A program made the position numbers and the translations under genes. From Beta vulgaris subsp. vulgaris (lineage: Eukaryota; Streptophyta; Magnoliopsida; Caryophyllales; Amaranthaceae), in contig NC_079202.1 of the NCBI RefSeq assembly GCF_026745355.1, forward strand, positions 4,823,607 to 4,887,606: 64,000 bases of DNA, given 5' to 3'. How positions within the stretch are numbered: position 1 is the stretch's first letter; every line of letters begins with the position of its first letter. The notes beneath the pieces were generated by a model, which saw nothing but the letters and a program-made list of their open reading frames with translations, had not been told where the DNA came from and searched no databases. Below, one piece after another: positions 32,754-43,205 of the stretch.

Positions 32754-33060
32754 TCACAGATGACTTGAGAATTCACAATGAAGAAATAGGTGGGAGATAT
32801 CCTCTTGGGAGGAGTTGCATAGAGGACAATAGAGGTTGGAATCTTGGATAATTCCCAAATGATGGAGCCTCATTTTGGTATTGATTCCGCCTAACATCAC
32901 AAACAACACAAAAATCTCTATACGAAAGGGCACTAAACCTTGCCATAGGCCTTTAATGACTTCAAAGTTGTTTCGAGCTTCCATGTTCGCTAGTTCCTTT
33001 GAGCAAGATTTGACAGAAAAAATCCCGCTTTTATGGGGCATCCACACCAGACGGTCAATA
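32754..33060 (-). pseudogene. LINE-1 zf-RVT (zinc-binding region of RT)
   Basis: WMPHKSGIFSVKSC, LWQGLVPFRIEIFVLFVM and NLYCPLCNSSQEDISHLFLH with the C-x2-C...H...C pattern are characteristic of the zinc-binding module between RT and RNase H in plant L1 elements. Confidence 0.8.
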
Positions 33061-35242
33061 CCTGAATCATAGAGGTTGCTCGATTAATTATTGAGAAGAG
33101 TAGTTCGTGTTCAACGAGATCCCTCGCTCGCAATTAGCGGGTCTAGTTGATACTCAGTGCCAAATGTAACCACCCCAAAACCCATTCGCAGCCACCTTTG
33201 CATTAGGAGATGCACAGATCTGAAATAAGCGAGGGCAAAACCTGCTTCAAGTGAGATTCTCCAACCCACACATCGAACCAGAAGAGAGAATCAACACCAT
33301 TCCGAATTGGTTTTCTCACTTTGTGCGTGGTAAGGTAAAGGGCTTACTCATTTTTAAGGATAGAGTTACAAATAAATTTCCACATCCCACCATTAGGAAG
33401 GGGGAATATCATGAATGGTGAAAGTCTGGCCTAAGGAATATTTGCATCTGATTACCTAGGCCCATAATGAATTAGGCTCGACTAGCAGCCTCCATATCCA
33501 TTTAAAAAGGAGGGCAGTGTTCTTGTGTTGGGGGTTGCCTATGTTTAAGCCTCCCATAATTTTTGGGAGTTCAATAACCTTCCATGAGACAAGAGGGAAA
33601 GGATTTTGGGACGAATTTCCATACCAAAGGAATCTATATTGAATGTGGATAAGTTTTGAGAAAAACTCCCTTTGGAATGAGGAATATAGACATGAAGTTC
33701 AAAGGCAAGCATTATAATGAGGCCTTAATCAAGGTTACTCTTCCTCCTATGGAAAGAAGGTTGCCTTTCCAAGTAGCGAGTTTCTTTTCCATTTTTGCAA
33801 ATATCGAGTCCCAAAGCTTGGGCGAGAGATATTACCTCCAATGGGAAGGCCGAGATAGGTGAAAGGAAGTGAGCCTGTGTTACATTGGAGATGAGATGAC
33901 AATCAGTCTACAATGTGATCTTCAATTTTCACCCCTATGAGAGAACTTTTCTGAAAGTTTACTTGCAATCCCGATGCAAGTTGAAATAAGATAAGGGTCT
34001 TTTTAATATTTGCCAAGCACTCTAGCTTTGGCGGACAAACAATGATGGTGTCATCAGCATATTGGAGGTGCGTTACTTTCAATCCTCCACGACATACTTC
34101 AATAACATCCCATAAGTTTAAGTATACCGCTTTCTTGATTAAGAGGCTAAGGGGCTCAACAATGAGGTTAAACAAGAAAGGGAATAAAGGGTCCCCTTGG
34201 CAGAAAACCACGTCTCAGTTTGATAGGCGGTGTAGGTGAACTGTTTTTGAGAATGCTAGCCGATGCCGACATGACACATGCTTTGATCCACCCTCGCCAT
34301 CGACTTGGAAAATTCATTTGAGCAAGAATCTACTCTAAAAAAATCCATGAGACACTATCAAAAGCTTTGTGGAAGTCTAGCTTTAGGATAATCATCTCAA
34401 TGTTATTTTTTTTTACATGAATCTATCAATTCCCCGACTATAAGGGAACCATCCAATATTTGCCTCCCTTTAATGAAAGACGATTGATGCAGATCAATGA
34501 GAGACCCAATCACTTGTTGAAGACGACGGGCAAGAATCTTTACGATGATTTTGTAAATGCATCCCACCATACTAATGGGACGGAAGTCTTTGAAGCCATC
34601 TAGATAATCTATTTTAGGAATCAAAGCAATGAAAGCAGTGTTGCTACCTTTGGGCAGGCGAGATGAATTCCAGAACTCATGGATAATACCCTACATATAT
34701 TCTTTGATTACATCCCATGACTCTTTAACAAACTTGAAATCAAAACCGTCTGGGCTCGGAGATTTTGCACTGTCACAAGATGCTACTGCAGCGTCAATTT
34801 CTTCATGTGAGAAGTAAGCTTATAGGAATTGGCCTTGCTCTTCTCCCAGCTGCTGAAAAGTTAGCCCACTAAAAGTGGGCCTTGTCTGGTGGGCTTCGGA
34901 GAAAAGGTTGCTAAAGAAAATTTTAGCTTCTGGTTTTATTTCATCTGGGCTCTCTATAGTGCGACCATAACTAATAAGAGATTCAATGCAGTTCCTTCTT
35001 ATTAGGATTGATGCTAGAGAGTGAAAGTATCTTGTGTTCTTATCACCTTCTCTGATCCATTTGGCTCTAGAGTTCTGAGTCCAGAAAGATTCTTTGTGTT
35101 TAAGCCACTCCCATAATTCCAGTCGTGCTGATTTTCTTCCTTCCATTTCATGAGATTCTAGAAACCTTGTATTTGGAATATTATCATAATTATGAATTCT
35201 CGATTCCAAGGAGGATATGTTTTTATCAATGATCCCAAACAC
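33061..35242 (-). pseudogene. LINE-1 reverse transcriptase region
   Basis: Landmarks on the minus strand in order: NTRYFHSLASILIRRN (about 35010), the K-x-P-G-x-D-x-F-x-F segment (about 34750), FRPISMVGCIYKIIVKILARR (about 34540-34610), SFIKGRQILDG, then the VTHLQYADDTIIVCPP catalytic box (about 34040-34085) and LILFQLASGLQVNFQKS. At least six frame changes or stops interrupt it. 33100-33880 holds the thumb/connection part with only short frames. Confidence 0.82.
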
Positions 35243-35360
35243 AGAAGAGTTCCCAGTCTTTTAAATTCATTACCTGCTTTTTTCCATGAAAGACAAATTT
35301 GTAGATTTTGCCAACGCATCTTTGATCTTTTCCATAAACCCAGGGTGAGTCAACCAGCAA

Positions 35361-36345
35361 TAGAGCTGTAAATTCAGTTACTCGAATCGGGTTCAGGTCG
35401 GGTCATCTCAGGTTTCAGATCATGTTCGGTCAGGTCGTGTCAGGTCATTAAATCAAACAGGTCGGGTGCAAGTCGGGAACGGTCATAATTGGGTCAGGTC
35501 AGTCTCGATTCATTTCTTCTTTCGGGTTCGGTCGGGTTCGGCGTGGTTAATTTCGGGACAGGTCATCTTTCGTGATTATGTGGTGTCGGGTCGGGTTTAT
35601 AGCAGGTTTGTAGCAGGTGCTTTCAGGTTCAGGTCATGCATGGGTCGGATACTTATCAGGTGAGGACAATAGCGGATTGGGTCAGGTTCGATTCGGGTTC
35701 AAGTTGGTAGTTACCAGGTTATACTATACTTGGTTTCAGGTCACTTTCGGGTCGTTTCGAGTACAAAACAGGTCATGAATTTTGTGTGGCGTTGCTTCAA
35801 ATTTGTATCATTATTTAAGATTTCATTGGAAATCAATGCTTGAATAGTTCATCTAGTTATATGCCTTTTTATAGTAGTGTTAGTTTATGATTTATGTTAC
35901 AATGTCGTGAAATCAATGACAAGACGAGTTATCAACAATCAACAAGTCGGGTAAAATCGGGTAACATGTAGAACCAAGTCAAGTAAAATAATGTACCGGG
36001 TCACAACAGGTCTAGTAAAATCAGGTAACGGGTCGCAAAAGGTCGGGTTAATGACAAGTTGCGTTGAGTTATAATTAGTTTCAGGTCCTAATCGGGTCAG
36101 GTGTCGAATCGGGTTCATATCGTTGTCAGGTCGGGTCATTTCAGTTATCGGTCTTTTTTGGGCGGGTATCGGTTCAGGTTCAGGTTATAGAGTATCGGGT
36201 CAAGAGCAGGTATCCGTTATTATCCGGTCGGGTACATGTCAGGTTTCAGGTGACCTGTTTTGCCAAAATTTCAGGTGCAAGTCAGTTACAAGTCATTACA
36301 GGTTTAGGTCGGGTTATCAGATCAGGTCATTTTTTGACAGCTCTA
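35361..36345. mobile_element. hAT-type non-autonomous element 3 (985 bp) in LINE-1
   Basis: A perfect 8-bp duplication ACCAGCAA flanks it (35353-35360 and 36346-36353). The ends are TAGAGCTGTA and GACAGCTCTA. Almost the whole interior consists of GGTCGGGTC, GGTTCGGGT and CAGGTCA words, GT-rich on the plus strand, with complementary words at 35940-36060. LINE-3 keeps the uninterrupted counterpart near 52417 (GAGTCAACAATTTTGGAACC). No coding capacity. Confidence 0.9.
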
Positions 36346-36353
36346 ACCAGCAA

Positions 36354-37080
36354 TTTAGGAACCTAAATGGCCTAGGTACCCAATTATTTAGCTTAGATTG
36401 AACCAAAATTGGGCAGTGATCAGATACCAACCTTTTAAGGAGCGTGACTCTGATGGAGGTATAAATAGTGAATCATTGAGTGTGAACGATCAGTCTATCC
36501 AGCTTACTTTTCGATTGGCCGCGAAACCATGTGAATGTTCCGTTTGAGGATGCGATGTCTATTAGATTAAGTTTCCGAAAAAAAAAAAAAACTTGAAATC
36601 ATTGGAGTTGTTAGATGATAAAAACTGACTTCCTCTCTCAGATGCATCTAGGACTTCGTTGAAATCCCCAATGAATAGGCAGGGTAACTCGGAGGAATTT
36701 CATATTGATATTAGGTTTTGCCACACAAGGGCTCTCGAGGTAGCATACATGGGTTGTAAACATTGATGATTAGGCATTTTAGTTGAACTTAGGGAATAGT
36801 ACCACAAAGGATGATCCAGTGTCTGTTGCAGTTGACAGATTCCATTGAGAAAAAGGTTTTTTTCCATATTGATAGCAAGCCACCGGAGGAGCCTTGAGAA
36901 GGGCTGAATGAGAATTCCATATGCTCATCAATCCATAAGGATCTTAATATTTGTTGTTTGAACTCTTTCAACTTAGTTTCTTGAATAAACACCATACAAG
37001 GGTCATGATGGTTCAACAACTTTCGAAGGGAGCTTCTTTTTATTCCTCCTGCTTTCACATGGTTCAAATGCAAAGCATTA
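36354..37080 (-). pseudogene. LINE-1 apurinic endonuclease region
   Basis: The N-terminal side reads CMVFIQETKLKEF (catalytic Q-E-T-K, about 36965-37000), then SQGSSGGLLSIWK and ILCGTIP, the L1-type endonuclease layout. The remainder up to the hAT insertion is in short frames (W-F-R-G-Q-S-K-S near 36510, IDLIDIASSNG near 36550). The usual start words (SWNIRGL) are missing: an ALHLNHVKAGGIKRSSLRKL stretch joins straight onto ORF1-type proline-rich sequence, so an internal deletion removed the ORF1/ORF2 border. Confidence 0.78.
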
Positions 37081-37089
37081 TGTGATTGG

Positions 37090-37670
37090 GTCGTTTTCTT
37101 GGGGGGGGGGGGGATGGATTGTTTTTTGGGTCTTGGGTTGGTTTTCCTTGGTAAGGGATTTTGGTTTGATGCCTCATGTTAGGTCTCGAGGTTTGAGTCT
37201 GGGTTTTAGGCAAGGGATTGGAGAATGCATCTTTGTATGATCTATGGTCTCTATGAGATTGGTGCTGTTGGATGGGGGGTGGAGGGGGTCTTTCTGGGTA
37301 AACTGGAGCGAGCTTGGGGACAGAGGGTGGACAGGTTTGTTTGGTTTTTAAGTTCCAGTCTCTTTTTGCCTTGAAAATTCTCAGGCGATCCTGACCACAT
37401 CGTCTGCCATTTTCATTCTTGATGGTCGCATGAAGTGAGTTTTGGTACCGGAACTGGACGAAAGCATATATGAGTTTGGTTTTTGGTCATTCTTGTGTTG
37501 GGGGATGAATATGTTGGTGATAGGGCCATAGAGGTGGAAGAGGTGGACTAATTCTGCGGTGGTGATGTCGTAAGGTATGCGGTCTATGAAACAGGTTCGG
37601 CTAGCCATGGTTGGTTGTCGAGGGTTGCGGTTCCTTCTTTGTACCATTGTCCATTCAAAGGGGTTTCTCT
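37090..37670 (-). pseudogene. LINE-1 ORF1 fragment with RNA recognition motif
   Basis: The frame from 37647 begins MVQRRNRNPRQP and holds an RRM: TCFIDRIPYDITTAELVHLF (RNP2-like, beta1-alpha1), GPITNIFIP (beta2) and further on MADDVVRIA. A break at 37385 leads to a second frame with RLRIFKAKRDW and a proline-rich stretch (PERPPPPPIQQ) ending in RDHRSYKDAF. An RRM in ORF1 is the defining trait of the BNR-type plant L1 clade; ORF1 would bind LINE RNA. A zinc knuckle was not seen. Much of ORF1 is deleted. Confidence 0.7.
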
Positions 37671-37770
37671 CTCTTCTTTATCCCTCTCTCACTCTAGACT
37701 CCATTTTTTTTTTGTATACTGACATTTGTCCATCTATTTCTATAAGAAGTTTGCAGTTGATACTTAAACA

Positions 37771-38093
37771 AGCAATCTGATATTATTAATATCCTTGCAT
37801 ACTCAAAGCTTGAGTACAATTATCGAGAAATTTTTACTTTTCATTCGTGCATCATGTTCAAACTTCTAATCTTGCAAGCTTTTGGGGCTAGTTGAACCTA
37901 AAACCAGCTTATTCAACACGAATTCTGTGGAGTTGCAAGGGTTGAATTGAAGTTGATGCACCCAGATTCGTTGTTCAATTTTATTTTACATGCGGTTAGG
38001 AGAAGCAATATATTTGGAGTTTGTCTTTGGCAAAAATTCGAAATACTACTTTTTATAAACAATTGTTTTCAAAAAAAATACCTTTTATTTATG
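37771..38093. other. No gene recognised
   Basis: AT-rich spacer between LINE-1 and a foldback MITE. Short frames only (37947-38141), without family features. Confidence 0.5.
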
Positions 38094-38453
38094 GAAAAAT
38101 TCACAAGAGAGAGCTCAACTATTACCCAGTTTCTTTTATAAGTCCCAACAATGAATTATTCCGTACAGGTCCCAAGTTTATTATCTTGTGATTTTCATAG
38201 GTCCCGAGTTACTTATAACCGGTTTAGAAGGTAAGATTTTTAAATGTTTACCATCTTCGAACGCTTTCAGGAAGTGAAAAGGACATATAAAATGGAGCCA
38301 CGTCTAAAAATATTACCTTTTAAACCGTTTATAAGTAATTCAGGACTTATAAAAGTCAAAATATGGTAAACTTGGGACCTTCAAAGAATAATCCATAGTT
38401 GGGACCTATAAAAGAAAATGGGTAATAGTTGGACCCTCTCTTGTGAATTTCTC
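38094..38453. mobile_element. Long-inverted-repeat MITE (Mutator-like foldback)
   Basis: The outer arms pair from ATTCACAAGAGAGAG (38098 on) with CTCTCTTGTGAAT (ending about 38449), and continue through CAACTATTACCCA/TGGGTAATAGTTG, TTTATAAGTCCCAAC/GTTGGGACCTATAAA and further toward the middle. The two arms cover most of the 360 bp. Long terminal inverted repeats suggest Mutator-type origin, but a 9-bp duplication could not be confirmed (TTATTTATG versus ATTTGTTTA). Confidence 0.65.
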
Positions 38454-39040
38454 ATTTGTTTATTTTTTCAAAAACCAATGACACATCTCTTTCAATATAC
38501 TACCTTTTAATCATTAAATGATTGCCGCCTTAAGTCTTGCTACCGACGGTGACACCTAGGAAAGACGAGGGAAACAAGAGGGGGAAGAGAAAAACATTTT
38601 GTGGTGATCCCATTATTGGTGGCTAAACCTAAATTGTGATCAAATGGTAGTATATCGAAAAAAAAATTGTTATATATAGTAGATTCTTGAAAGAAAATTT
38701 TTAGAAGATTTTTTTTTTAAAAAAAAGGGTTATAAAAGATAGTTTTATGAAATTTTTCTTTTTTCTTATAAAACAAAGGTTTATCTTTTCTAGCAAAGTA
38801 AAGTTGTAGTCTAGTGATAGTATGATGTGTTGTTGTATATCATTAGATGGTACGATTTCAAAGGGTGGTACATATTTTTTTATATTAGGAGAGATAATTG
38901 TTTCGAAGACTAATCCTGTTAGGCTACTAGCCTATTATAACCTGCAGGGTACACCAATTCAAACGTTGGATACAAGGTTAAACTGCCTAGTAGACAATAG
39001 GCCTAAAGGCCAACTGCTGCCATAAGTAAAATCCCCAACA
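38454..39040. other. No gene recognised
   Basis: AT-rich with several A and T runs. A TAGTCTAGTGATAG word near 38812 resembles an A box without a convincing B box. The stretch 38900-39040 may be the body of the SINE whose head lies at 39047-39118. Confidence 0.35.
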
Positions 39041-39046
39041 TGTTGT

Positions 39047-39118
39047 TAATTGGAATGAGGATTTGAACCCTAGACAATACCCTGAAATTCTGGATGATAC
39101 TCCGTTGAGCTATCACCT
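39047..39118 (-). repeat. tRNA-derived SINE head
   Basis: Minus strand: A-box-like TGATAGCTCAACGG (39102-39115) and B-box GGGTTCAAATCC (39059-39070), with the spacing of a RNA polymerase III internal promoter. No cloverleaf tRNA is formed, so it is read as a SINE head or tRNA relic. The body and tail are not resolved. Confidence 0.5.
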
Positions 39119-39768
39119 CTCCTTTAAAAGGGTGACACATCTTGTATCTTCAAGCAATACTTTTCAATAATAATAAAAAAAAAGGAAGAAGTATATATAT
39201 TGGGGAAATCAGGCAAAAAAAACTTAATTTGGTTAAATTTTAGTCAACTAAATACTTCTTTCGTGCTTTTATTGCTGCTACATTTCTTCTTTATGAAAAT
39301 TCATACCGATTGCTACCCATTTTTGTAAATCTGAAAAAGACTATGTATTTAAGCTACTTATTTTCAAAGATAAATTTCATTAATTGAAGGTCAAATGTCA
39401 TCTAAATAGGCATTAAAGAAAGACAAAATACATTTAAAGAAGATTAAATCAAACTAGTATTCGATGAAACTACAATGAACTCCCCTTCTTTCTTTTCTCT
39501 TGGGTTGATGTTGTATGAATGACAATTAGTTCTAGCCTTATAATTAATGACCCTGAGAAACGGATTGCCTACTTCCAGCATTTTTTGGGACCAGCTATTA
39601 ATGGAACCATATATCATTTTAATATAGTTTGGAGAAGAACATTATTGGTCTAATAATGTTGATTGTATATGAGCGTCCAATACCTAATGTTGATAGTCTT
39701 GAACTTCAACCAATGAGCATCGTTTTTCATAACCTGGAAACAACCAAACAAGACTCACAACTCCCATG
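39119..39768. other. No gene recognised
   Basis: AT-rich spacer up to the target duplication of LINE-2. No frames with family features and no repeat recognised. Confidence 0.5.
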
Positions 39769-39783
39769 AAAGAGAAAGAGACC

Positions 39784-41150
39784 ATTTTCCCGTGAGGAAG
39801 TGGACGACGCTGTGGCATCATGTGACCCTTCTAAGGCCCCGGGGCCTGACGACTTTAATTTCAGATTCATAAAGGTAGCATGGAGCATTATAAAAGAAGA
39901 GATGTACAAGATTATCAATGATTTTTGGGCCTCAGGCACCCTGCTAAAGGGGTGCAACGTTGCATTCATTGCACTCATTGCTAAAATCGAAAACCCAAGA
40001 GGGCTAAAGGAGTATAGGCCGATCAGCATGGTCGGTAGCATTTACAAAATAATCTCAAAGCTCCTTGTTAGCAGGCTGAAATTGGTGATGAATGACATTA
40101 TAGGGCCGCTTCAATTAGCCTTTATCAAGGGTCGCCAAATTCTTGACGGCGCCTTGATTGCGGGGGAGCTGATTGACTCATGTAAATGAAGGAAGGCAAA
40201 AGCGGTGATTTTGAAACTGGATTTCCATAAGGCCTTCGATTCAATTTCCTGGAATTTTCTGGATTGGGTGCTCTCTCAAATGGAATTTCCTTCCTTATGG
40301 AGGAAATGGATAAATTCATGTATAACATCCGCTACAGCTTCAGTTCTAATCAACGGATCACCCTCACTCCCTTTCAAACTTGAGAGGGGCCTCCGTCAAG
40401 GAGACCCACTCTCCCCTTTTCTATTTGTGATTGCTGTAGAATCCCTTAACCTATTGATCAAAAAAGCTTCCAGCAGGTTTCTGTGGGAAGGGGTCGAGCG
40501 AAGTATGTAAAAATGGGCCGAAACTCACGCATTTGCAATACGCTGACGACACCATATTGTTATGCCCACCCAAAGTCGAATACCTCCTCAACATAAAAAA
40601 AGACTCTCATCCTGTTTCAACTGGCTTTGGGACTACAAATCAAGTTACATAAAAGTGCGATCTTGGGAGTAAATATTGAAGAATCTTGGTTAAGCATGGC
40701 AGCCGAAAAACTGTTACGCAAAAAAAGTTATCTTCCCTTCTCGTATCTGGGTCTCGCAATTGGGGGGAACACCTCAAGATTAAGCTCCTGGGAACCTGTC
40801 ATTGACGGAATGAGGCGCAAGCTGGCTACTTAGAAGGGCAAACTACTCTCCTTGGGGGGAAGGCTTACCTTAATTAAGGCTTCCCTCTCAAATTTGCCAC
40901 TCTATTATATGTCAATATTTCCCATTCCCCATGGGGTAATTGACAAAATCAATAAACTTCAACGTGAATTTTTATGGTGTGTTTTTGCAGGGAAAAAATC
41001 ATCCTCGCTCGTAAAATGGGACATTGTTCAAGCTCCAAAGAAGGATGGTGGACTGGGGGTCGCCAACCTGCTTCATAGAAATCTTGGCCTTCTTTTCAAA
41101 TGGCTATGGAGATTCTTTCAAGAACCAAATGCAATCTGGAGGCAATAATA
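39784..41150 (+). pseudogene. LINE-2 reverse transcriptase
   Basis: DPSKAPGPDDFNFRFIK (about 39825-39875), EYRPISMVGSIYKIISKLL, LAFIKGRQILDGALIAGEL, then LKLDFHKAFDSISWNFLDWV, RGLRQGDPLSPFLFVIAVES and the catalytic LQYADDTIL (about 40530-40560). A premature stop at 40187 (CATGTAAATGAAGG), one at 40508 and a break near 40600 interrupt it. Thumb sequences with LPFSYLGLAIGG and GGRLTLIKASLSNLPLYYMS follow. Confidence 0.88.
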
Positions 41151-41299
41151 TCTGCAAAGTACAAATACCCCCCCCCCAATCACATTATGGTTGACTTCTC
41201 CCTCGTCAAAATTGGAGGGCCCTGGAGGGGAATCTGTAATGCAATCCTTGCGCACGATGGAGCCTGTTCAATCATGAAAACTCGCATAAGGGAATCAGT

Positions 41300-41830
41300 T
41301 GGGAATGGGATGGACACACTGTTTTGGCACGATGTATGGCTTGGGGAAGCCCCTCTCAAATCATTATTCCCCCGCCTTTACTCCATAGCCATCTCCCCCA
41401 TGATCACAATCAACTCTCTGGGGTTCTGGAATGGACTAGAATGGAGCGTATTCTAAGAACCCGAGACCATGAAGAATGGAGGAAATTGCAACAACTCCTT
41501 CACTGTGTTTGCCTAACACCTGATAGGGCCGATAATTTAATTTGGACTCCGGACAAATCGGTTTGCCTTTCCGTCAAATTTTTATACCTAGAGTTGAACA
41601 AGAACTCCCCTCTTCATCTCCAGGATGTGGCCAATAGATTGTGGCAAGGACTCGTCCCTCACCGCATAGAAGTTTTTGCTTGGATCGCCCTAATGGAGAA
41701 ATTAAACACCAGAGAAAAGTAGTTCGATTGAGCATCCTACAGCCTTCCGAAATCAATTGCGACCTCTGCGGGATTGGGCCCGAAAATTGCTCCCATATTT
41801 TTTCTTCATTGCCCAATTGCTTGGCAAATA
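41300..41830 (+). pseudogene. LINE-2 zf-RVT region
   Basis: IWTPDKSVCLSVKFLY, RLWQGLVPHRIEVFAWIALM then, after a break, INCDLCGIGPENCSHIF with the C-x2-C...H pattern, read across three frames. Equivalent to the 32754-33060 and 50055-50330 modules of LINE-1 and LINE-3. Confidence 0.8.
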
Positions 41831-41839
41831 TGGAATTGG

Positions 41840-42640
41840 TGGCTCAGTTTGTGGGACCTCTCATGGGCCTTCCCCTCTTCAATAAAACAGGCGTTTCTCC
41901 AATGGCATCTCCCACAAAAAAATCAATTCTTCAAGAAGGTTTGGGACTTTGGGCCGCCGTTTTTTTTGTAGTTCTTTGGTCTCTATGGAAAGAGAGAAAT
42001 GTTAGAGTTGTTAGCGCAACAGCATCTCCAATTTCAGAATTAGAAGATCTAATTCTATTAAGACTCTCCTGGTGGGTAAAGGGATGGGCTCCCAACTTCC
42101 CATATTCGCCGGATGAGGTGCGTCGCAACCCAAAGTGCCTTCAATGGCATAATATGCCCCATAGTATGGTCCCCCCTCGTCCCTTGTTGCAATGGTGTTC
42201 TCCATCAATGGGTCAGCTTAAGTGGAATGTAGATGCGTCATTTAATCCAAAAAATCAACGCTCGGCCATTAGAGGTGTCCTTAGAAATGCTCAAGGCGAA
42301 TTCTTTCCTCCTATGAAAATCAACTGAGCAGAAGTTATTGCAACTCACAGAGCCATCCAAATAAATCTCCCTTAATTCGGTAACATTCAAATCGCACCCC
42401 TTAGTGATTGAATCCGACTCCGCTAATGCAGTCAGATGTTGCGGCAAGGCCACCGAAGGTCCATGGAACTTGAGATTCATCCTCAACTTTAACAATGCTG
42501 CCCAGTCTAAAGGACTCAACTTCTCAATAACCCACAAAGGCAGATCCTCAAATGTTGTGGCGGATACTCTCGCCAAACAAAGAATCCATGAAAACTCAGA
42601 ATTTATAGCCTCGCTTTAAGCCCTCAAACTGATAGTCTAA
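41840..42640 (+). pseudogene. LINE-2 RNase H
   Basis: VLWSLWKERNVRVV and LILLRLSWWVKGWAPNFPYS lead to LKWNVDASFNPKNQ (first Asp), a stop (TGA at 42325) before AEVIATHRAI (Glu), then VIESDSANAVRCC (second Asp) and VVADTLAKQRI (last Asp). All four acids are legible across frames. Followed by about 150 bp of 3'UTR and the tail. Confidence 0.82.
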
Positions 42641-42799
42641 GACTAATCAAGATAGGATTTCAGCTGTAGCAATTAGCTGATACTATCTATCAGCTTGCAT
42701 TTTGGCAGGCTATGTTTGTATTGATGATCCTTGAGATCCTTGAAGTTAAATCGAAATGAAAAAACAATTATCAAAAAAAAAAAAAAAGAGAAAGAGACC

Positions 42800-43110
42800 C
42801 CCACAACAAAGAAGAAAAAAATTTACATAGCAAGACTCGGAAACACTCTCATAAAGAGACTAATTTATTCAACAAAACAAGAAAATAAGTTAGAAATCGA
42901 AAACAATAGAGGAAAGGAGGCTTACCATGAATAATAACATCCATGGCAGCCCTTCACAGATGAAGAGGTAAAGAAAGAAGAAGAGGTGGCGATGAGAGAG
43001 AATAGGAGAGGTTACGTATTTTGAATACTTAACTAGTTATTATTAGGCACGGGCTATGTCTCGGGTAAAAAAAAATCATTTATTAATATAATACTTTATT
43101 ATAATAACAC
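42800..43110. other. No gene recognised
   Basis: A-rich at the left, where the plus strand continues the target site of LINE-2. No features recognised. Confidence 0.5.
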
Positions 43111-43114
43111 TAAA

Positions 43115-43205
43115 TACAACTTAGCCTAGTGGTTAAAACTTTAGTATATATATACTTGAGGTTTCGGGATCAAACCCTATACTACACAATTTCTAAATTT
43201 TTTAT
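43115..43205 (+). repeat. tRNA-derived SINE head
   Basis: TTAGCCTAGTGGTTAAAAC (43121-43139) fits an A box and GGTTTCGGGATCAAACCC (43160-43177) a B box, at pol III spacing, followed by TATACTACACAATTTC and a T-rich end. A typical plant SINE head; the flanking duplication was not identified. Confidence 0.6.

Larger units (their letters stand above)
31804..37770 (-). mobile_element. LINE-1: plant L1 (BNR-like) non-LTR retrotransposon, degenerate
   Basis: On the minus strand it runs from an ORF1 with an RRM (about 37650) through endonuclease, RT, zf-RVT and RNase H to a tail of 12 A (T run at 31804-31815 on the plus strand), preceded by GATTATC. A hAT element (35361-36345) interrupts the endonuclease. 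Numerous stops and frame breaks make it inactive. The 5' end is uncertain (about 37680-37770). An ACTTAAACAAG at 37762 only loosely resembles GCTTAACAAG before the tail, so the TSD is unproven. Confidence 0.85.
39784..42784 (+). mobile_element. LINE-2: 5'-truncated plant L1 with 15-bp target duplication
   Basis: The copy starts inside ORF2 just ahead of RT and ends TTATC plus an A tail (about 42773-42784). The flanks carry AAAGAGAAAGAGACC at 39769-39783 and again at 42785-42799 (the first A's merge with the tail), the long duplication expected from target-primed reverse transcription. 5' truncation is the commonest LINE outcome. Frames are interrupted but conserved blocks are fully legible. 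Confidence 0.9.

Noticed and set aside
37680..37775. Target duplication CTTAACAAG for LINE-1
   Set aside because: ACTTAAACAAG at 37762 versus GCTTAACAAG at 31794 needs an indel and a mismatch; not convincing.
39047..39118. True tRNA gene on the minus strand
   Set aside because: A and B boxes are present but acceptor and anticodon stems do not pair; treated as a SINE head.
43115..43205. True tRNA gene
   Set aside because: Only the internal promoter boxes fit; no cloverleaf.
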